From: Actinomyces qiguomingii
GTDB lineage: Bacteria; Actinomycetota; Actinomycetes; Actinomycetales; Actinomycetaceae
Reading direction: 5' to 3'
Length of the DNA: 64,000 nt
NCBI RefSeq assembly: GCF_004102025.1
Contig: NZ_CP025228.1
Location: 434,001-498,000, forward strand
Part shown: in pieces, positions 19,235 to 29,739 of the stretch
Layout: each line of letters opens with the position of its first letter
Position numbering within the stretch: position 1 is the first letter of the stretch
Made by a program: the position numbers and the translations under genes
Notes under the pieces: generated by a model
Database searches by the model: none
What the model saw: the letters and a program-made list of their open reading frames with translations, nothing else
What the model was told of the DNA's origin: nothing

Positions 19235-19885
19235 TCACGGTTCCGGGGCGGGGCGGGCCACGCCGCGTTCGATCAGATCCAGGACCACCTCCATGTCAAT
19301 GCGATTGACCCATTCGGTTGTGCAGTCCTCCGTGTGGTGCTGCTGGACCTCGATGGACAGTGCTCCGTGCAGGGTTGACCACACGGCGTTGGCCAGGGCC
19401 GTCGCGTCGCCGTCCACGAAGGCCCCAACAACCTGTCCACGCTCGATGATCCGCACGAGCTGGGCGAATGCGGAGTGGGCGGCGGGGCCGGGCGCGGTTC
19501 CCAGCATGAGCTCGTAGGCTCGCGGCCTGCTCACGAGCACGTCGTGGGTGAGTGCGCAGGCGCGACGCAGGTGCTGGCGGGGCTCGGACGCGTTGAGCGC
19601 CTGAAGCAAGCGCGTGAGCTCACGGAAGTGCTGCTCCGCCAGGGCGGCGAGCAGTCCCTGCTTGTCGCCGAAGTGGTTGTAGACGGTCATGGTCGCGGTG
19701 CCCGCCTGTGAGGCCACGGCGCGGATCGTCACGCCTGTTAGCCCCCTGCTCTCCAGCAGCTGGTCGGCCGCGTCGAGGATGAGCCGTCGTACGTCTCCTG
19801 AAGGCGTGCGGCGGCGCCGTTCGATCGGAACTCTGTCGGTCTGGTGGCTGACCGTTGGTTGCTGAGGGCTGAGGCGCTGCATCAC
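19235..19885 (-). CDS. TetR/AcrR family transcriptional regulator
   Basis: A 216-residue regulator. The N-terminal helix-turn-helix is clear: VRRLILDAADQLLESRGL, then VTIRAVASQAGTATMTVYNH and FGDKQGLLAAL (about residues 33-80). The C-terminal ligand domain has the TetR_C layout (RAYELMLG, ALANAVWSTLHGALSIE). It converges on the thioesterase gene with a 97-base gap and its promoter faces the clpC side. Control of the biosynthetic cluster is possible but not shown. The first two codons are both ATG (19885 and 19882); the basic stretch IERRRRTP before the HTH is typical of the family. Confidence 0.88.
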   Translation of the reverse strand: MMQRLSPQQPTVSHQTDRVPIERRRRTPSGDVRRLILDAADQLLESRGLTGVTIRAVASQAGTATMTVYNHFGDKQGLLAALAEQHFRELTRLLQALNASEPRQHLRRACALTHDVLVSRPRAYELMLGTAPGPAAHSAFAQLVRIIERGQVVGAFVDGDATALANAVWSTLHGALSIEVQQHHTEDCTTEWVNRIDMEVVLDLIERGVARPAPEP

Positions 19886-19995
19886 CTAACCACCATACTC
19901 ATCCTGTCAGCTGATGCCGCGGCAGTGGTCGATGCCGCTCGGCTGTACGCGCTCCGTACGAGTGCCCATCGATCGGCGGATGCCCCCAGGAGCGA

Positions 19996-20184
19996 GCGGT
20001 CGATGTCGCCCGGCGGCCGTCGTGGAACCGGGCGGCGCCGGTGCTTTTGGCTGAGCCGCTGGTGGAGGCCGTGGCCGAGGCGCTGCGGGAGCGGGGGATC
20101 GAGGTGGCCACGGGCCGCTTTGGCGCCCACATGCGCATCGACATGGAGGCAGACGGTCTGGTCACGATCCTCGTCGAGGCCTGA
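19996..20184 (+). pseudogene. Decayed 3' half of a second D-aminoacyl-tRNA deacylase gene
   Basis: One frame reads AVDVARRPSWNRAAP, then [38 protein letters not shown] and LVTILVEA with a stop. This aligns along its whole length with residues about 88-151 of the intact Dtd at 4,148 ([48 protein letters not shown]). The first half, including the SQFTLYAD motif, is absent, and the Gly-cisPro loop has changed from GPVT to GLVT, so it cannot be a working enzyme. No start codon or frame joins it to upstream sequence. It is a remnant of a paralogue or a partial duplication. Confidence 0.85.
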
Positions 20185-20334
20185 GGGGGTTGCGCTGTCG
20201 GCCGTGGAGGCCGCACCGTACGATCTCGGAGGCTGCGCGTTGATCTCCTTGCCGGAAGCGATGAGGGCACCTTTAGGCCCGAGTGATGACGCGGTCGTGC
20301 CCGTGCCTGGTGCCTGGTCCTCGCAAGGTTCGGG

Positions 20335-20400
20335 GCGTCAGGAACGTCCGGTTTGGACGTCAGGAGCATACGGTTTCGCCGTCAGGAACGTCCTGTCTCG
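20335..20400 (+). repeat. Three 22-bp tandem repeats upstream of clpC
   Basis: Three imperfect 22-bp units (20335-20356, 20357-20378, 20379-20400) share CGTCAGGA near the start and CGGTTT-like ends; a partial fourth follows. The period equals that of the iteron family found elsewhere in the window, but the sequence differs. The units lie 54 bases upstream of the HAIR-like site and may be part of the clpC regulatory region. Confidence 0.7.
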
Positions 20401-20453
20401 GCGTCGGGGCATGCTCCACGACCTGCTGCACGGCCCGACCCGCTGTGCCCAGG

Positions 20454-20474
20454 CTTGAGTCATTCCCGCTCAAC
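20454..20474. promoter_or_regulatory. HspR-binding (HAIR-like) inverted repeat upstream of clpC
   Basis: CTTGAGT, seven bases, then GCTCAAC. The HAIR consensus bound by the heat-shock repressor HspR is CTTGAGT-N7-ACTCAAG, so the first arm is exact and the second matches 5 of 7. It lies 147 bases upstream of the clpC start, where repression would make sense. Binding is inferred. Confidence 0.65.
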
Positions 20475-20620
20475 CCTGCTCACGCCCACTGCGAACAGGG
20501 GCATCGACGCCGCCCCTACACCGTTAGCCTTATCAGCGCGTGCCCCGCGTTCCCCTCCGGTACACATCCCGGATCCGGGTGACGCGATCACCGACCGCAC
20601 GTGCCGAGGAGCTATCAGCG

Positions 20621-23140
<2,520 letters not shown>

Positions 23141-23150
23141 TCCTGGCGCC

Positions 23151-23183
23151 GCCGAGTTCGGATGAAGCAACCACCGAGTTCGG
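23151..23183 (+). repeat. Two iteron cores, 22 bp apart, just after clpC
   Basis: GCCGAGTTCGG at 23151-23161 and ACCGAGTTCGG at 23173-23183 repeat at exactly 22 bp and begin 11 bases after the clpC stop. The core is the same as in the iteron arrays at 28.3, 29.5, 33.2, 43.3 and 51.7 kb, but the linker bases have diverged. Confidence 0.65.
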
Positions 23184-24112
23184 CTGCTAGGGCGGGTGCT
23201 GCCAGACGGCCCAAACCGAGGGACCGAGTCCAAGTCGCGGGGCGGTGACGGGGGCGTGGAGCCCTACGGCCGCCCTATGACACTCCCGGTGACACTTACG
23301 CCTCAAGCATCACCTTCACCGTGCCGTCTTCGTACCGGTCGCCCTGCGCACCCGCGGATCGATCCCGGGTCGGTTTCCGGGTCGGGGTCGCCCTCCATAC
23401 CCGCGGATCGATCCCCTTGACTACTTCTTCGGATGGGATCTCCCGGATCGAGGCAGCCCCAGGTCGGCCGCCGAGCAGATGGGTGACTGCGCGGAGGCGG
23501 CCCTGGATTGGGTCGGGGCGGGTGCGGGTAAGCCGACGCCGGGCGAGCCGTCCCGGTTCATCCGGCAGCTGCCCCGCCGTGCGGCGTCGGCACGGGATTG
23601 AACGCGGGTTGACCTGACCCGGGCCAGCATTGTCTGAACTGTGACACACACGGCCCACGCCCTTGACTGCAAGTGCCGGATCGGATAGCCGCTAGTTCGG
23701 TTATTGTTACTGCTGTGATCGGCAGAATTCGCCGGTTTGTCGCCGCGTCGCTCTGGGGATGCCGGGTCTTTCGCTCCGCGACGGCGCATTGTGGAGGGTG
23801 GGACGGCTAAGCCGGACGTGCTTGTGTCTGGGTGGTAACGCCCTGCTTTTCGGCTTTCCGGCGGCCGTATCTGTGCGGGTCAACGGGCCGTCCTGGTCTG
23901 TTAGTTGCGACTCTGTGGCGAGGGGTGGGTCACTAAAGGCACATTGGTACGCGGTAACGCCAGTGCAATGCACGCGATAACGCTATGCTCTCGTCGGAGC
24001 TCAAACCCGTGGTGTTAGCGGCGTCTGTTACCATCGCGTGGCCGTGGAGCCTCCAGCCCTGCTGGGCGCAGCATGGGTTTGGTAAGTATTTGTGCCAGAA
24101 GGGGCGCCGTAC
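23184..24112. other. Long spacer with a 49-bp direct repeat and possible gene remnant
   Basis: No complete gene is supported over about 930 bases. A 29-base segment ending GGATCGATCCC occurs twice (23339-23367 and 23388-23416, offset 49). The frame after the second copy, ending with TGA at 23599-23601, reads like the C-terminus of a real protein (IDPLDYFFGWDLP, AAEQMGDCAEAALDWVGAGA, SRFIRQLPRR), with strongly GC-rich third codon positions. It has no start and no recognised family. From about 23,650 to the next gene I see only AT-richer sequence that probably contains the promoter of the polysaccharide operon. Confidence 0.4.
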
Positions 24113-25423
24113 ATGAACGTAACCACTCTCGCCCGCCGACGATCGCAGGGGCCGCCCTCGGTGCTCCCGCGCATCTTCGGCGGGCCGCAGGAGCCCGGTT
24201 CTGCGGGAAGGACCCGCTGGGCCATTGAGGCGCTACTGCTGTCAATGTCTCCCGCGATCCTCCTGAGCACCGCCTACCCCCTCGCCATGTCGCGGATGAC
24301 GGGGCATGCTGTCGGTGGGGTGCCGGTGTCGTTGCTGATCGTCTCGGTTGCGGTGGCGGTGCCCTGGCTCAGTCAGATCACCTGCAACCCCGCGTACCGC
24401 CTGCTGGGGGAGGCTGTGCAGGAGGGGGCGGACGCGGTTGCGACGCGCTTCGCCCACTATTGGCCGATCATGCTCGGAGCCAGTGTGGCGCCGGTCATGA
24501 TCGTATCGGCGCTGGTGGCCATGACCACCGGCTGGGGCGCAGGGACCATGGCCGCCCACTTCGTGCTCACCATGGAGAACATGGTGTTCGTCGAGTCATT
24601 GATCGTCGCCGATGTCACCCGCCGTCGCCGCTACTGGGCCCTGGGGTGGACCGCCTACGCCGCGGCCGTGCTGATAGCCCCCGCCATGTGGTACCTGCCG
24701 CCGTTACTGGGGACCCTGGTTCAGGCGGCGCCCCTGGGCCGGGCCCTGCGTGGCGTGCTGCGGCCCTGGCCGGTGCGGCTGGGCCCCTACTTGCGGGACA
24801 TGGTCCGCGGACTGGTGCTGGGCGGCGTACTTTGGGCCGACAAGCTCCTGCTGTTCCTCACCCTCGGCGGCGATTGGGATATTCCGCTGGCATACCTGTG
24901 CCTCCAGCCCGCCGTGCTCGCCTACTCCTTCTACTTCGCCGTGACCTCACCCCGCGTGAATGCGGCGGTGCGGCGCTTCCACGCCGACCTGACCGAGGTT
25001 CCCATCAGCGACATCCACGTGCGCGGGCAGCGCCTGCGCCGTCTGTTGGCGCAGGTCATGACTGACACTGTCCTGGTGGCCGTGGTCGCCGGCTTCTTCG
25101 CACTGGTGATCGGGCTGATCTTCGTGCCCGGCAAGATCCTCGCCGTCGCCGTAGTGGTCCTCGGCTCCATACTCACCGCCCTGCTCACGCTGCTCGCCTA
25201 CGAGATTGACCACGCCGGACAGCGGATGCTGCCCATGCTCCTTTCCGGCGTGCACCTGCTGGGGGCGATCGCCGCCTTCACGATGGTCGGCGGACTCCTC
25301 CCCTCCTTCGCCGTCATAGCGCTGCTCGACGTCGTCCTCCTCATCCTGGCGGCGGCCGCCTACCGGCGTGCCTGGGCAGCGCCCGAATACTCATTCTTCT
25401 GGCGAAAGGCACTGGCTTGGTAA
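24113..25423 (+). CDS. PelG-like polytopic exopolysaccharide transporter
   Basis: A 436-residue membrane protein with about 12 hydrophobic segments (for example LLLSMSPAILLSTAYPLAM, LLIVSVAVAVPWLSQITC and one around AAAVLIAPAMWYLPPLLGTL). A conserved-looking central stretch (GLVLGGVLWADKLLLFLTLG) resembles PelG, the MATE/MOP-like membrane component of Pel polysaccharide export. The call leans on the next gene, which is a clear PelF-type glycosyltransferase. The ATG at 24113 has AAGGGG eight bases upstream. The stop overlaps the pelF-like gene by seven bases. In the cell it should sit in the cytoplasmic membrane and pass the polymer made by its partner. Confidence 0.72.
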   Translation: MNVTTLARRRSQGPPSVLPRIFGGPQEPGSAGRTRWAIEALLLSMSPAILLSTAYPLAMSRMTGHAVGGVPVSLLIVSVAVAVPWLSQITCNPAYRLLGEAVQEGADAVATRFAHYWPIMLGASVAPVMIVSALVAMTTGWGAGTMAAHFVLTMENMVFVESLIVADVTRRRRYWALGWTAYAAAVLIAPAMWYLPPLLGTLVQAAPLGRALRGVLRPWPVRLGPYLRDMVRGLVLGGVLWADKLLLFLTLGGDWDIPLAYLCLQPAVLAYSFYFAVTSPRVNAAVRRFHADLTEVPISDIHVRGQRLRRLLAQVMTDTVLVAVVAGFFALVIGLIFVPGKILAVAVVVLGSILTALLTLLAYEIDHAGQRMLPMLLSGVHLLGAIAAFTMVGGLLPSFAVIALLDVVLLILAAAAYRRAWAAPEYSFFWRKALAW

Positions 25424-27198
25424 CCATCGACTCGCGTGTATCCGGGATGCGTGCCGCGCTCGCCGGCCTGCCCGCCCGCCTAGCCTTCCCCCGGACGAGC
25501 CGTCCGGGGCCGCGGCCCTCCGAGACCGGAGACAGCCATTCACGTCCCCTGCCCGACGGCGTGCCGGTCGACGACCGCTATGAGGACGTCGACGTCGCCA
25601 TTGTCATGGAGTCGACCTACCCCTACCTAAAGGGAGGGGTTTCCGCCGTCGTGCATCACATCATCGGCGGCAACCCGGACCTGACCTTCGGCATCATCCA
25701 CATCACCTGGGACTCCGACTCACCGCGCACCGACCTGTACGGCATGCCGGGCAACGTCCGGTGGGTACGAGTGGTCTACCTGTCCATGCAGGAGCACCCC
25801 GAGTTCATGGCAGCGCGCCCGGAGGACCTGCACATGGGTGCGGGCGAGCGCAAGGCTTTGGCGGTCCGGCTGATCCGTGCGCTGCACTCGCTGGGCAATG
25901 GCGACACCGCCCCGATGTGGTCGCTGATCGACGACGGCTTCGCGGCGTCGACGCGGCGCTTCCCGCTGTGGGCGCTGCTGGGCACGCGCGAGTTCCTGGA
26001 CACCTACCGGGAGGCGATGCCGACCCTGGGCATGTCCGTGGCCGAGTTGTTCTGGTGTCTGCGCGAGTTCTTCTCCCTGGCCTATGCGGTACTGAACGAG
26101 ACGATGCCGCGGGCCCGGGTCTACCACGCGCACACCACCGGATACGCCTCCCTGCTCGCAGCCAATGCCGCCCGGGAACACGGCTCGGCCTTCCTTCTCA
26201 CAGAGCACAATCTGTACGTGCGCGACACCATTAACATGCTTCTGGATCGGCGCATGGACAAGCCGGTGACGCTGGACGCTTACCGTACCTTCGACATCTC
26301 CGGCCGTAATCGGATGTGGGTCGCCTGGTGGGTTGAGCTGGGGCGTTTGTGCTACCCGAAGGCATACGCAATTACCTACCTGTACCCGGATGCGGTGACG
26401 GAGGCTCTGGCATTGGGGACCGATTCGTCCAAGGCCAGGCTTATCCCTAATGGGATCATCACTCAGGAGTTCGACGACGTCTATCGGCTCCGGTTGCAGC
26501 ACAACAGGGAACTGCGCAAGGAGGGGACGCACGCACACATGTGGCGTCTGGTGTACATTGCGCGCGTCGTCCCCATCAAGGGACTGCTCGATCTGCTGGA
26601 CGCCATACGGATCCTCAAGGACCGCGGCGCGAATGTCCGCTTGGACGTGTGCGGACCTACCGAGCACATGCCCGAGTACTACGAGCGCTGCGTAGCACGC
26701 ATTGCCGAACTCGGCCTGGAGGACGCAGTCACCATCCGGGGGACGGTTCAGGTCCGTGAGCATCTGAGCGAATGGGATTTGTTCCTTCTGCCCTCCTATA
26801 ACGAGGGGCTGCCGATCGTCTCCCTGGAGACGATGGCCGCGGGCATCCCCACCGTCAGCACCGATGTGGGGGCGGTGCGATCCGTCGTGGAGGATGGGAT
26901 AGTCGACGGCGAGGGGCGCGAATGGGGTCCCTCCGGATTCGTCATCGTTCCGGGGAAACCGCGCCTCATGGCGGACCGGGTTCAGAAGTTCATTGATGAC
27001 ATTGAGCTGTACGAGCGGATGAGTCGGGCCGCTCGCGGGCGTGCCGAGGCCGCCTACAACCTGGTCACCGTCAATAGTGCCTACCGCGAGCTGTACTTCG
27101 AAGGAGGCGTGCCGGACCGGGAGAGCCAGGCCTACGCCCTGGCGGAGCCGGTCCGCTCCGCCTGGCCGGAGGTGCGTCCCGGGGGCGCGAGCCAGTGA
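25417..27198 (+). CDS. PelF-like GT4 glycosyltransferase
   Basis: A 593-residue cytosolic glycosyltransferase. The PelF N-terminal signature is present (VAIVMESTYPYLKGGVSAVV, then HHIIGGNPDLTFGIIHI), followed by PelF-like middle motifs (VYHAHTTGYASLLAA, FLLTEHNLYVRDT) and the GT-B donor-site region (LVYIARVVPIKGLLDLLDAI, FLLPSYNEGLPIVSLETMAA), with the EX7E motif of family 4. PelF polymerises the Pel chain from UDP-GalNAc in studied systems. The TTG at 25417 has AAAGG seven bases upstream and overlaps the pelG-like stop. An ATG at 25447 is the alternative; either leaves about 45-60 unconserved N-terminal residues. Confidence 0.88.
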   Translation: MVTIDSRVSGMRAALAGLPARLAFPRTSRPGPRPSETGDSHSRPLPDGVPVDDRYEDVDVAIVMESTYPYLKGGVSAVVHHIIGGNPDLTFGIIHITWDSDSPRTDLYGMPGNVRWVRVVYLSMQEHPEFMAARPEDLHMGAGERKALAVRLIRALHSLGNGDTAPMWSLIDDGFAASTRRFPLWALLGTREFLDTYREAMPTLGMSVAELFWCLREFFSLAYAVLNETMPRARVYHAHTTGYASLLAANAAREHGSAFLLTEHNLYVRDTINMLLDRRMDKPVTLDAYRTFDISGRNRMWVAWWVELGRLCYPKAYAITYLYPDAVTEALALGTDSSKARLIPNGIITQEFDDVYRLRLQHNRELRKEGTHAHMWRLVYIARVVPIKGLLDLLDAIRILKDRGANVRLDVCGPTEHMPEYYERCVARIAELGLEDAVTIRGTVQVREHLSEWDLFLLPSYNEGLPIVSLETMAAGIPTVSTDVGAVRSVVEDGIVDGEGREWGPSGFVIVPGKPRLMADRVQKFIDDIELYERMSRAARGRAEAAYNLVTVNSAYRELYFEGGVPDRESQAYALAEPVRSAWPEVRPGGASQ

Positions 27199-28307
27199 CC
27201 GGCGTCGGCGCCTGGATCCGCTACGGCGAACCGCTTCGCGACGGCGAAGTGGAGTGGGCCGCGCGCCACTACCGCACCGCGGTCCTTCAACCGTGGGAGA
27301 CCGCGGCCGCCGCCCGTCTGAAGGACGCCCGGCCGGATATGACCGTGCTGGCATACCGCTGCCTGTCCTCGGTGCGAGTCTTCGAGCCGCCTGAACGCCG
27401 CGCCTCCGGCGTCGGCTGGCCCGAGGCTCGCGAGCGCGGCTGGATTGCCCTGCGCGGGGGTGAGCCGGTGGAGTGGTCCTCCTACCGGGGGCATTTGCAG
27501 ACTCGCGTGTGGGATCCGGACTATCGCGCGGCCTGGACGCAGCGGGTGGTCGCCTGCCTGGAGGGCACCGCCTTCGACGGAATCATGGCGGATAACGATG
27601 TTTTCGAGGACTATTACGGCATTGACCTGCCCGCCATTGCCGCCGCCGATCCGCTGGCCCCGGCCGATGCCGCCGGCATGCGCACGGTGTTGGGCGCCCT
27701 GGTCGAGGAGGCGGGGCGTGCCCTGTCCGACGGCGGTCGTCTGCTAGTTCCCAACATTGCCGAGGCCCGGCGTGAGCCCGGCCGTTGGAGGCGGCACGCC
27801 GCGTGGGGCGGGGGCTTTGACGAGTGCTGGCTGGGCTGGGGCGATGACGTCATGTTCGACGCCGCAACGGCGACGGCTCAGGCCGACCAGCTCGGTGGGC
27901 CGGGGCTGGGGCTGCTGCGCACGCCGTCGGGCGGGTGTGGGGCCGCATATGACGGCTCCCGGCGGGGGCTGTACGGCCTGGCGGTGTTCTGGATTGTCGG
28001 CGCCGGCGGTCGGCGGCTGTCCTACACGGCCACCGGTCATGACGATTACTCGCGTACGCCCTGGTTTCCGGCCATGGATGCGGACCTGGGGCGACCACTG
28101 GGGCCGGCGCGCAGGTTCGGGCGGGTGTGGCGGCGCCGTTTTGAGGGTGGCGTCGTGGCGGCCATCCCGGACGGGGAGACCGGGGGTACGGTGACCCTGC
28201 CGGCCGGTGCCGTACGGCCGGGACCGCAGGGGCGGCCCGACGGGGAGCCCCTGCCGCGTCGCCTGCGACTGGGTCCCCATGAGGGTGTCATTGCCCTGAT
28301 CCCCTGA
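27195..28307 (+). CDS. Putative glycoside hydrolase (GHL15-like), third gene of the pel-like operon
   Basis: A 370-residue protein with the pattern of hypothetical glycosyl hydrolase family GHL15 and GH114-like TIM barrels: GAWIRYGEPL at the start, PDMTVLAYRCLSS, then the acidic motif FDGIMADNDVFEDYYG (about residues 122-137), a serine/glycine-rich loop GLLRTPSGGCGAAYDG and a C-terminal beta domain with VRPGPQGRP. No signal peptide is visible, so it may act in the cytosol or be anchored through its partners. The GTG overlaps the PelF-like stop (GTGA). Pel loci normally include a hydrolase/deacetylase, so cleavage of the polymer is the natural hypothesis. Confidence 0.68.
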   Translation: MTGVGAWIRYGEPLRDGEVEWAARHYRTAVLQPWETAAAARLKDARPDMTVLAYRCLSSVRVFEPPERRASGVGWPEARERGWIALRGGEPVEWSSYRGHLQTRVWDPDYRAAWTQRVVACLEGTAFDGIMADNDVFEDYYGIDLPAIAAADPLAPADAAGMRTVLGALVEEAGRALSDGGRLLVPNIAEARREPGRWRRHAAWGGGFDECWLGWGDDVMFDAATATAQADQLGGPGLGLLRTPSGGCGAAYDGSRRGLYGLAVFWIVGAGGRRLSYTATGHDDYSRTPWFPAMDADLGRPLGPARRFGRVWRRRFEGGVVAAIPDGETGGTVTLPAGAVRPGPQGRPDGEPLPRRLRLGPHEGVIALIP

Positions 28308-28392
28308 CTGCCGAGTTCGGTCGATATGACTGCCGAGTTCGGTCGATATGACTGCCGAGTTCGGTCGATATGACTGCCGAGTTCGGTCGAAG
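28305..28392 (-). repeat. 22-bp iteron array, four units
   Basis: Four near-identical 22-bp units start at 28305, 28327, 28349 and 28371. Each contains CCGAGTTCGGTCGAT on the plus strand (ATCGACCGAACTCGG on the minus). The first base of the array is the first base of the stop codon of the preceding gene. The core ACCGAACTCGG(T) is a quasi-palindrome. Confidence 0.95.
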
Positions 28393-28842
28393 TGGCGAGG
28401 GTCCGCTGATGCCGGGTGGGTCTTGTAGCGGGGTGGCAGTTCCCGCTAGGGGACTCCGCCGGTGCTGCATCGTGGGAGCCTGTTGGGTCATCTGTCTAAG
28501 TAATCACGAAGGAGACCCACGATGCCTGAGAGCAAGTCTGTCGTTTCACACTGATCGCAGAACTGCCAGGCCTCCCCGATCTGGTTCATGACGAGGTGAC
28601 CCATTGGCAGCATCAGGCCGGGTTGAGGATCCTGTGAATATCGAGGATGCAGCCACGGGAAAGACCGATCCTGCGCAAACAACACACCGTTGCCGGTCCT
28701 GAGGAGCCGGCGTCCTACACCGAAGCGCTATTCATCTGTGCAACGCGTGCATGTTCCGTGGAAGGCCAGCGTGTGGGATCATCTCTTGTATTCGATGGGT
28801 GTAACCGCCTTGCGCCATATAGACCGGTCTCGGTGGTTATGT
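28393..28842. other. Spacer without a supported gene
   Basis: I see no gene in this 450-base stretch. Short open frames here lack codon bias and recognisable motifs. A lone iteron-like unit (GACCGGTCTCGGTGGTTATG) lies at 28822-28841, directly before the composite cassette. Confidence 0.4.
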
Positions 28843-29340
28843 GGGCTCTTCCGGTTTGAGGGTGTTGGCGGTGTTGGGTGTGGGCGCGGCTGGCTGCTGG
28901 CCTCGTACTTGGACCGCGTTACTGCGGCTGGACCGTCTGAGAGTGCGTTTCAGGTGGTCCATCCGCAGCCAGACGGTCCAACGGCAGCCAGACGGTCCAA
29001 CGGCAGGCAGGTGGTCCGGGTGCGGGGGTGCTTTTTGTGCTGTTGCGGTTGCCTTGGACGTCGGCGCACGCGTGGTCAACGGCGCTCGCGGTCGCCCTGC
29101 TCATCGGGCAGCGGATGGATGCCGGTGTACGCGCGGTCAACGGTCAAGATGCCGTAGGCCGTGGATGTCGCCGGCATGGCCGGCAGCCGGGCCCGGCCTG
29201 GTCTGCGCGCCCGGCTGGGCTGTGGGGCCGGTTCATCGTCAAAGATGTACCAGCCGATGGGACAAGGGGGGCCGGGTCGGTGACCAGAGGCCCTGGCATG
29301 CTCAGCAGACCAGTGCGGTAGGCCGGCAGCTGGGAGCCAA

Positions 29341-29464
29341 AGTGTCCAGAATCGGCGTAAACACCCCGCCCCGTCCAGCAGGTGCCCTCAGATTCGTTGG
29401 AATCATGCGGATCTGGCGGGCGGCGTCGGGCGGGGGATCCTCGTTTGTGCCGAATCTGGACACT
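29341..29464 (-). repeat. 124-bp TIR element with a short conserved frame, copy 1
   Basis: The ends AGTGTCCAGAATCGGC and its inverted counterpart GCCGAATCTGGACACT bound exactly 124 bases, the same length as the copy at 51,740-51,863. The two copies are roughly three-quarters identical. Both keep one frame open across the element and beyond, with shared peptides (FGTN, then RM, then PILDTLAP and ALV). Confidence 0.75.
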
Positions 29465-29488
29465 TCCCCCACCCCGCCGACCACACCA

Positions 29489-29567
29489 ACCGAACTCGAT
29501 CGTCATATCTACCGAACTCGTTGGTCATATCTACCGAACTCGATGGTTATATCGACCGAACTCGGCG
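29489..29567 (+). repeat. 22-bp iteron array, three and a half units
   Basis: A partial unit (29489-29501) and three 22-bp units (29502, 29524, 29546) built on TATCTACCGAACTCG. It lies 172 bases upstream of ppdK and abuts the 124-bp element. Confidence 0.93.
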
Positions 29568-29739
29568 AACACGGCGCAACCGGAAGAACCGTTACCTCGA
29601 CCGGTCTCGGCGGTCCGGGGGTGCCGGCGCCGTCCGAAGACACGGCGCCGGCAGGTGGCGCTAGGACTGAAGTCACATTAGAGTGTGAGGGGTCAACGCG
29701 CACGGGCGCACAGTCAACCAGAATCAGAAAGAGGCGATG

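Larger units (their letters stand above)
28843..29567 (-). repeat. Composite intergenic cassette, copy 1
   Basis: Modules in order: the end motif CTCTTCCGGTTTGAGGGTG (from 28846), the GGTCCA module (28901-29020; TACTTGGACCG, then TTGGACC-like and GGTCCA blocks about 19-20 bases apart), a GC-rich middle, a 124-bp element with about 22-bp imperfect terminal inverted repeats (29341-29464) and an iteron array (29489-29567). The same order, inverted, is seen at 51,659-52,132. Parts also occur at 32.9-33.3, 42.3 and 43.3 kb. The minus strand is given because the iteron-to-CTCTTCC order of the other near-complete copy is on plus. Confidence 0.75.

Noticed and set aside
25720..27354. 544-codon open frame opposite the pelF-like gene
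   Set aside because: Antisense shadow of a well-supported glycosyltransferase; no motif or plausible codon use.
28305..28392. CRISPR array
   Set aside because: The units are contiguous 22-bp tandem repeats with no spacers, so it is an iteron-like array.
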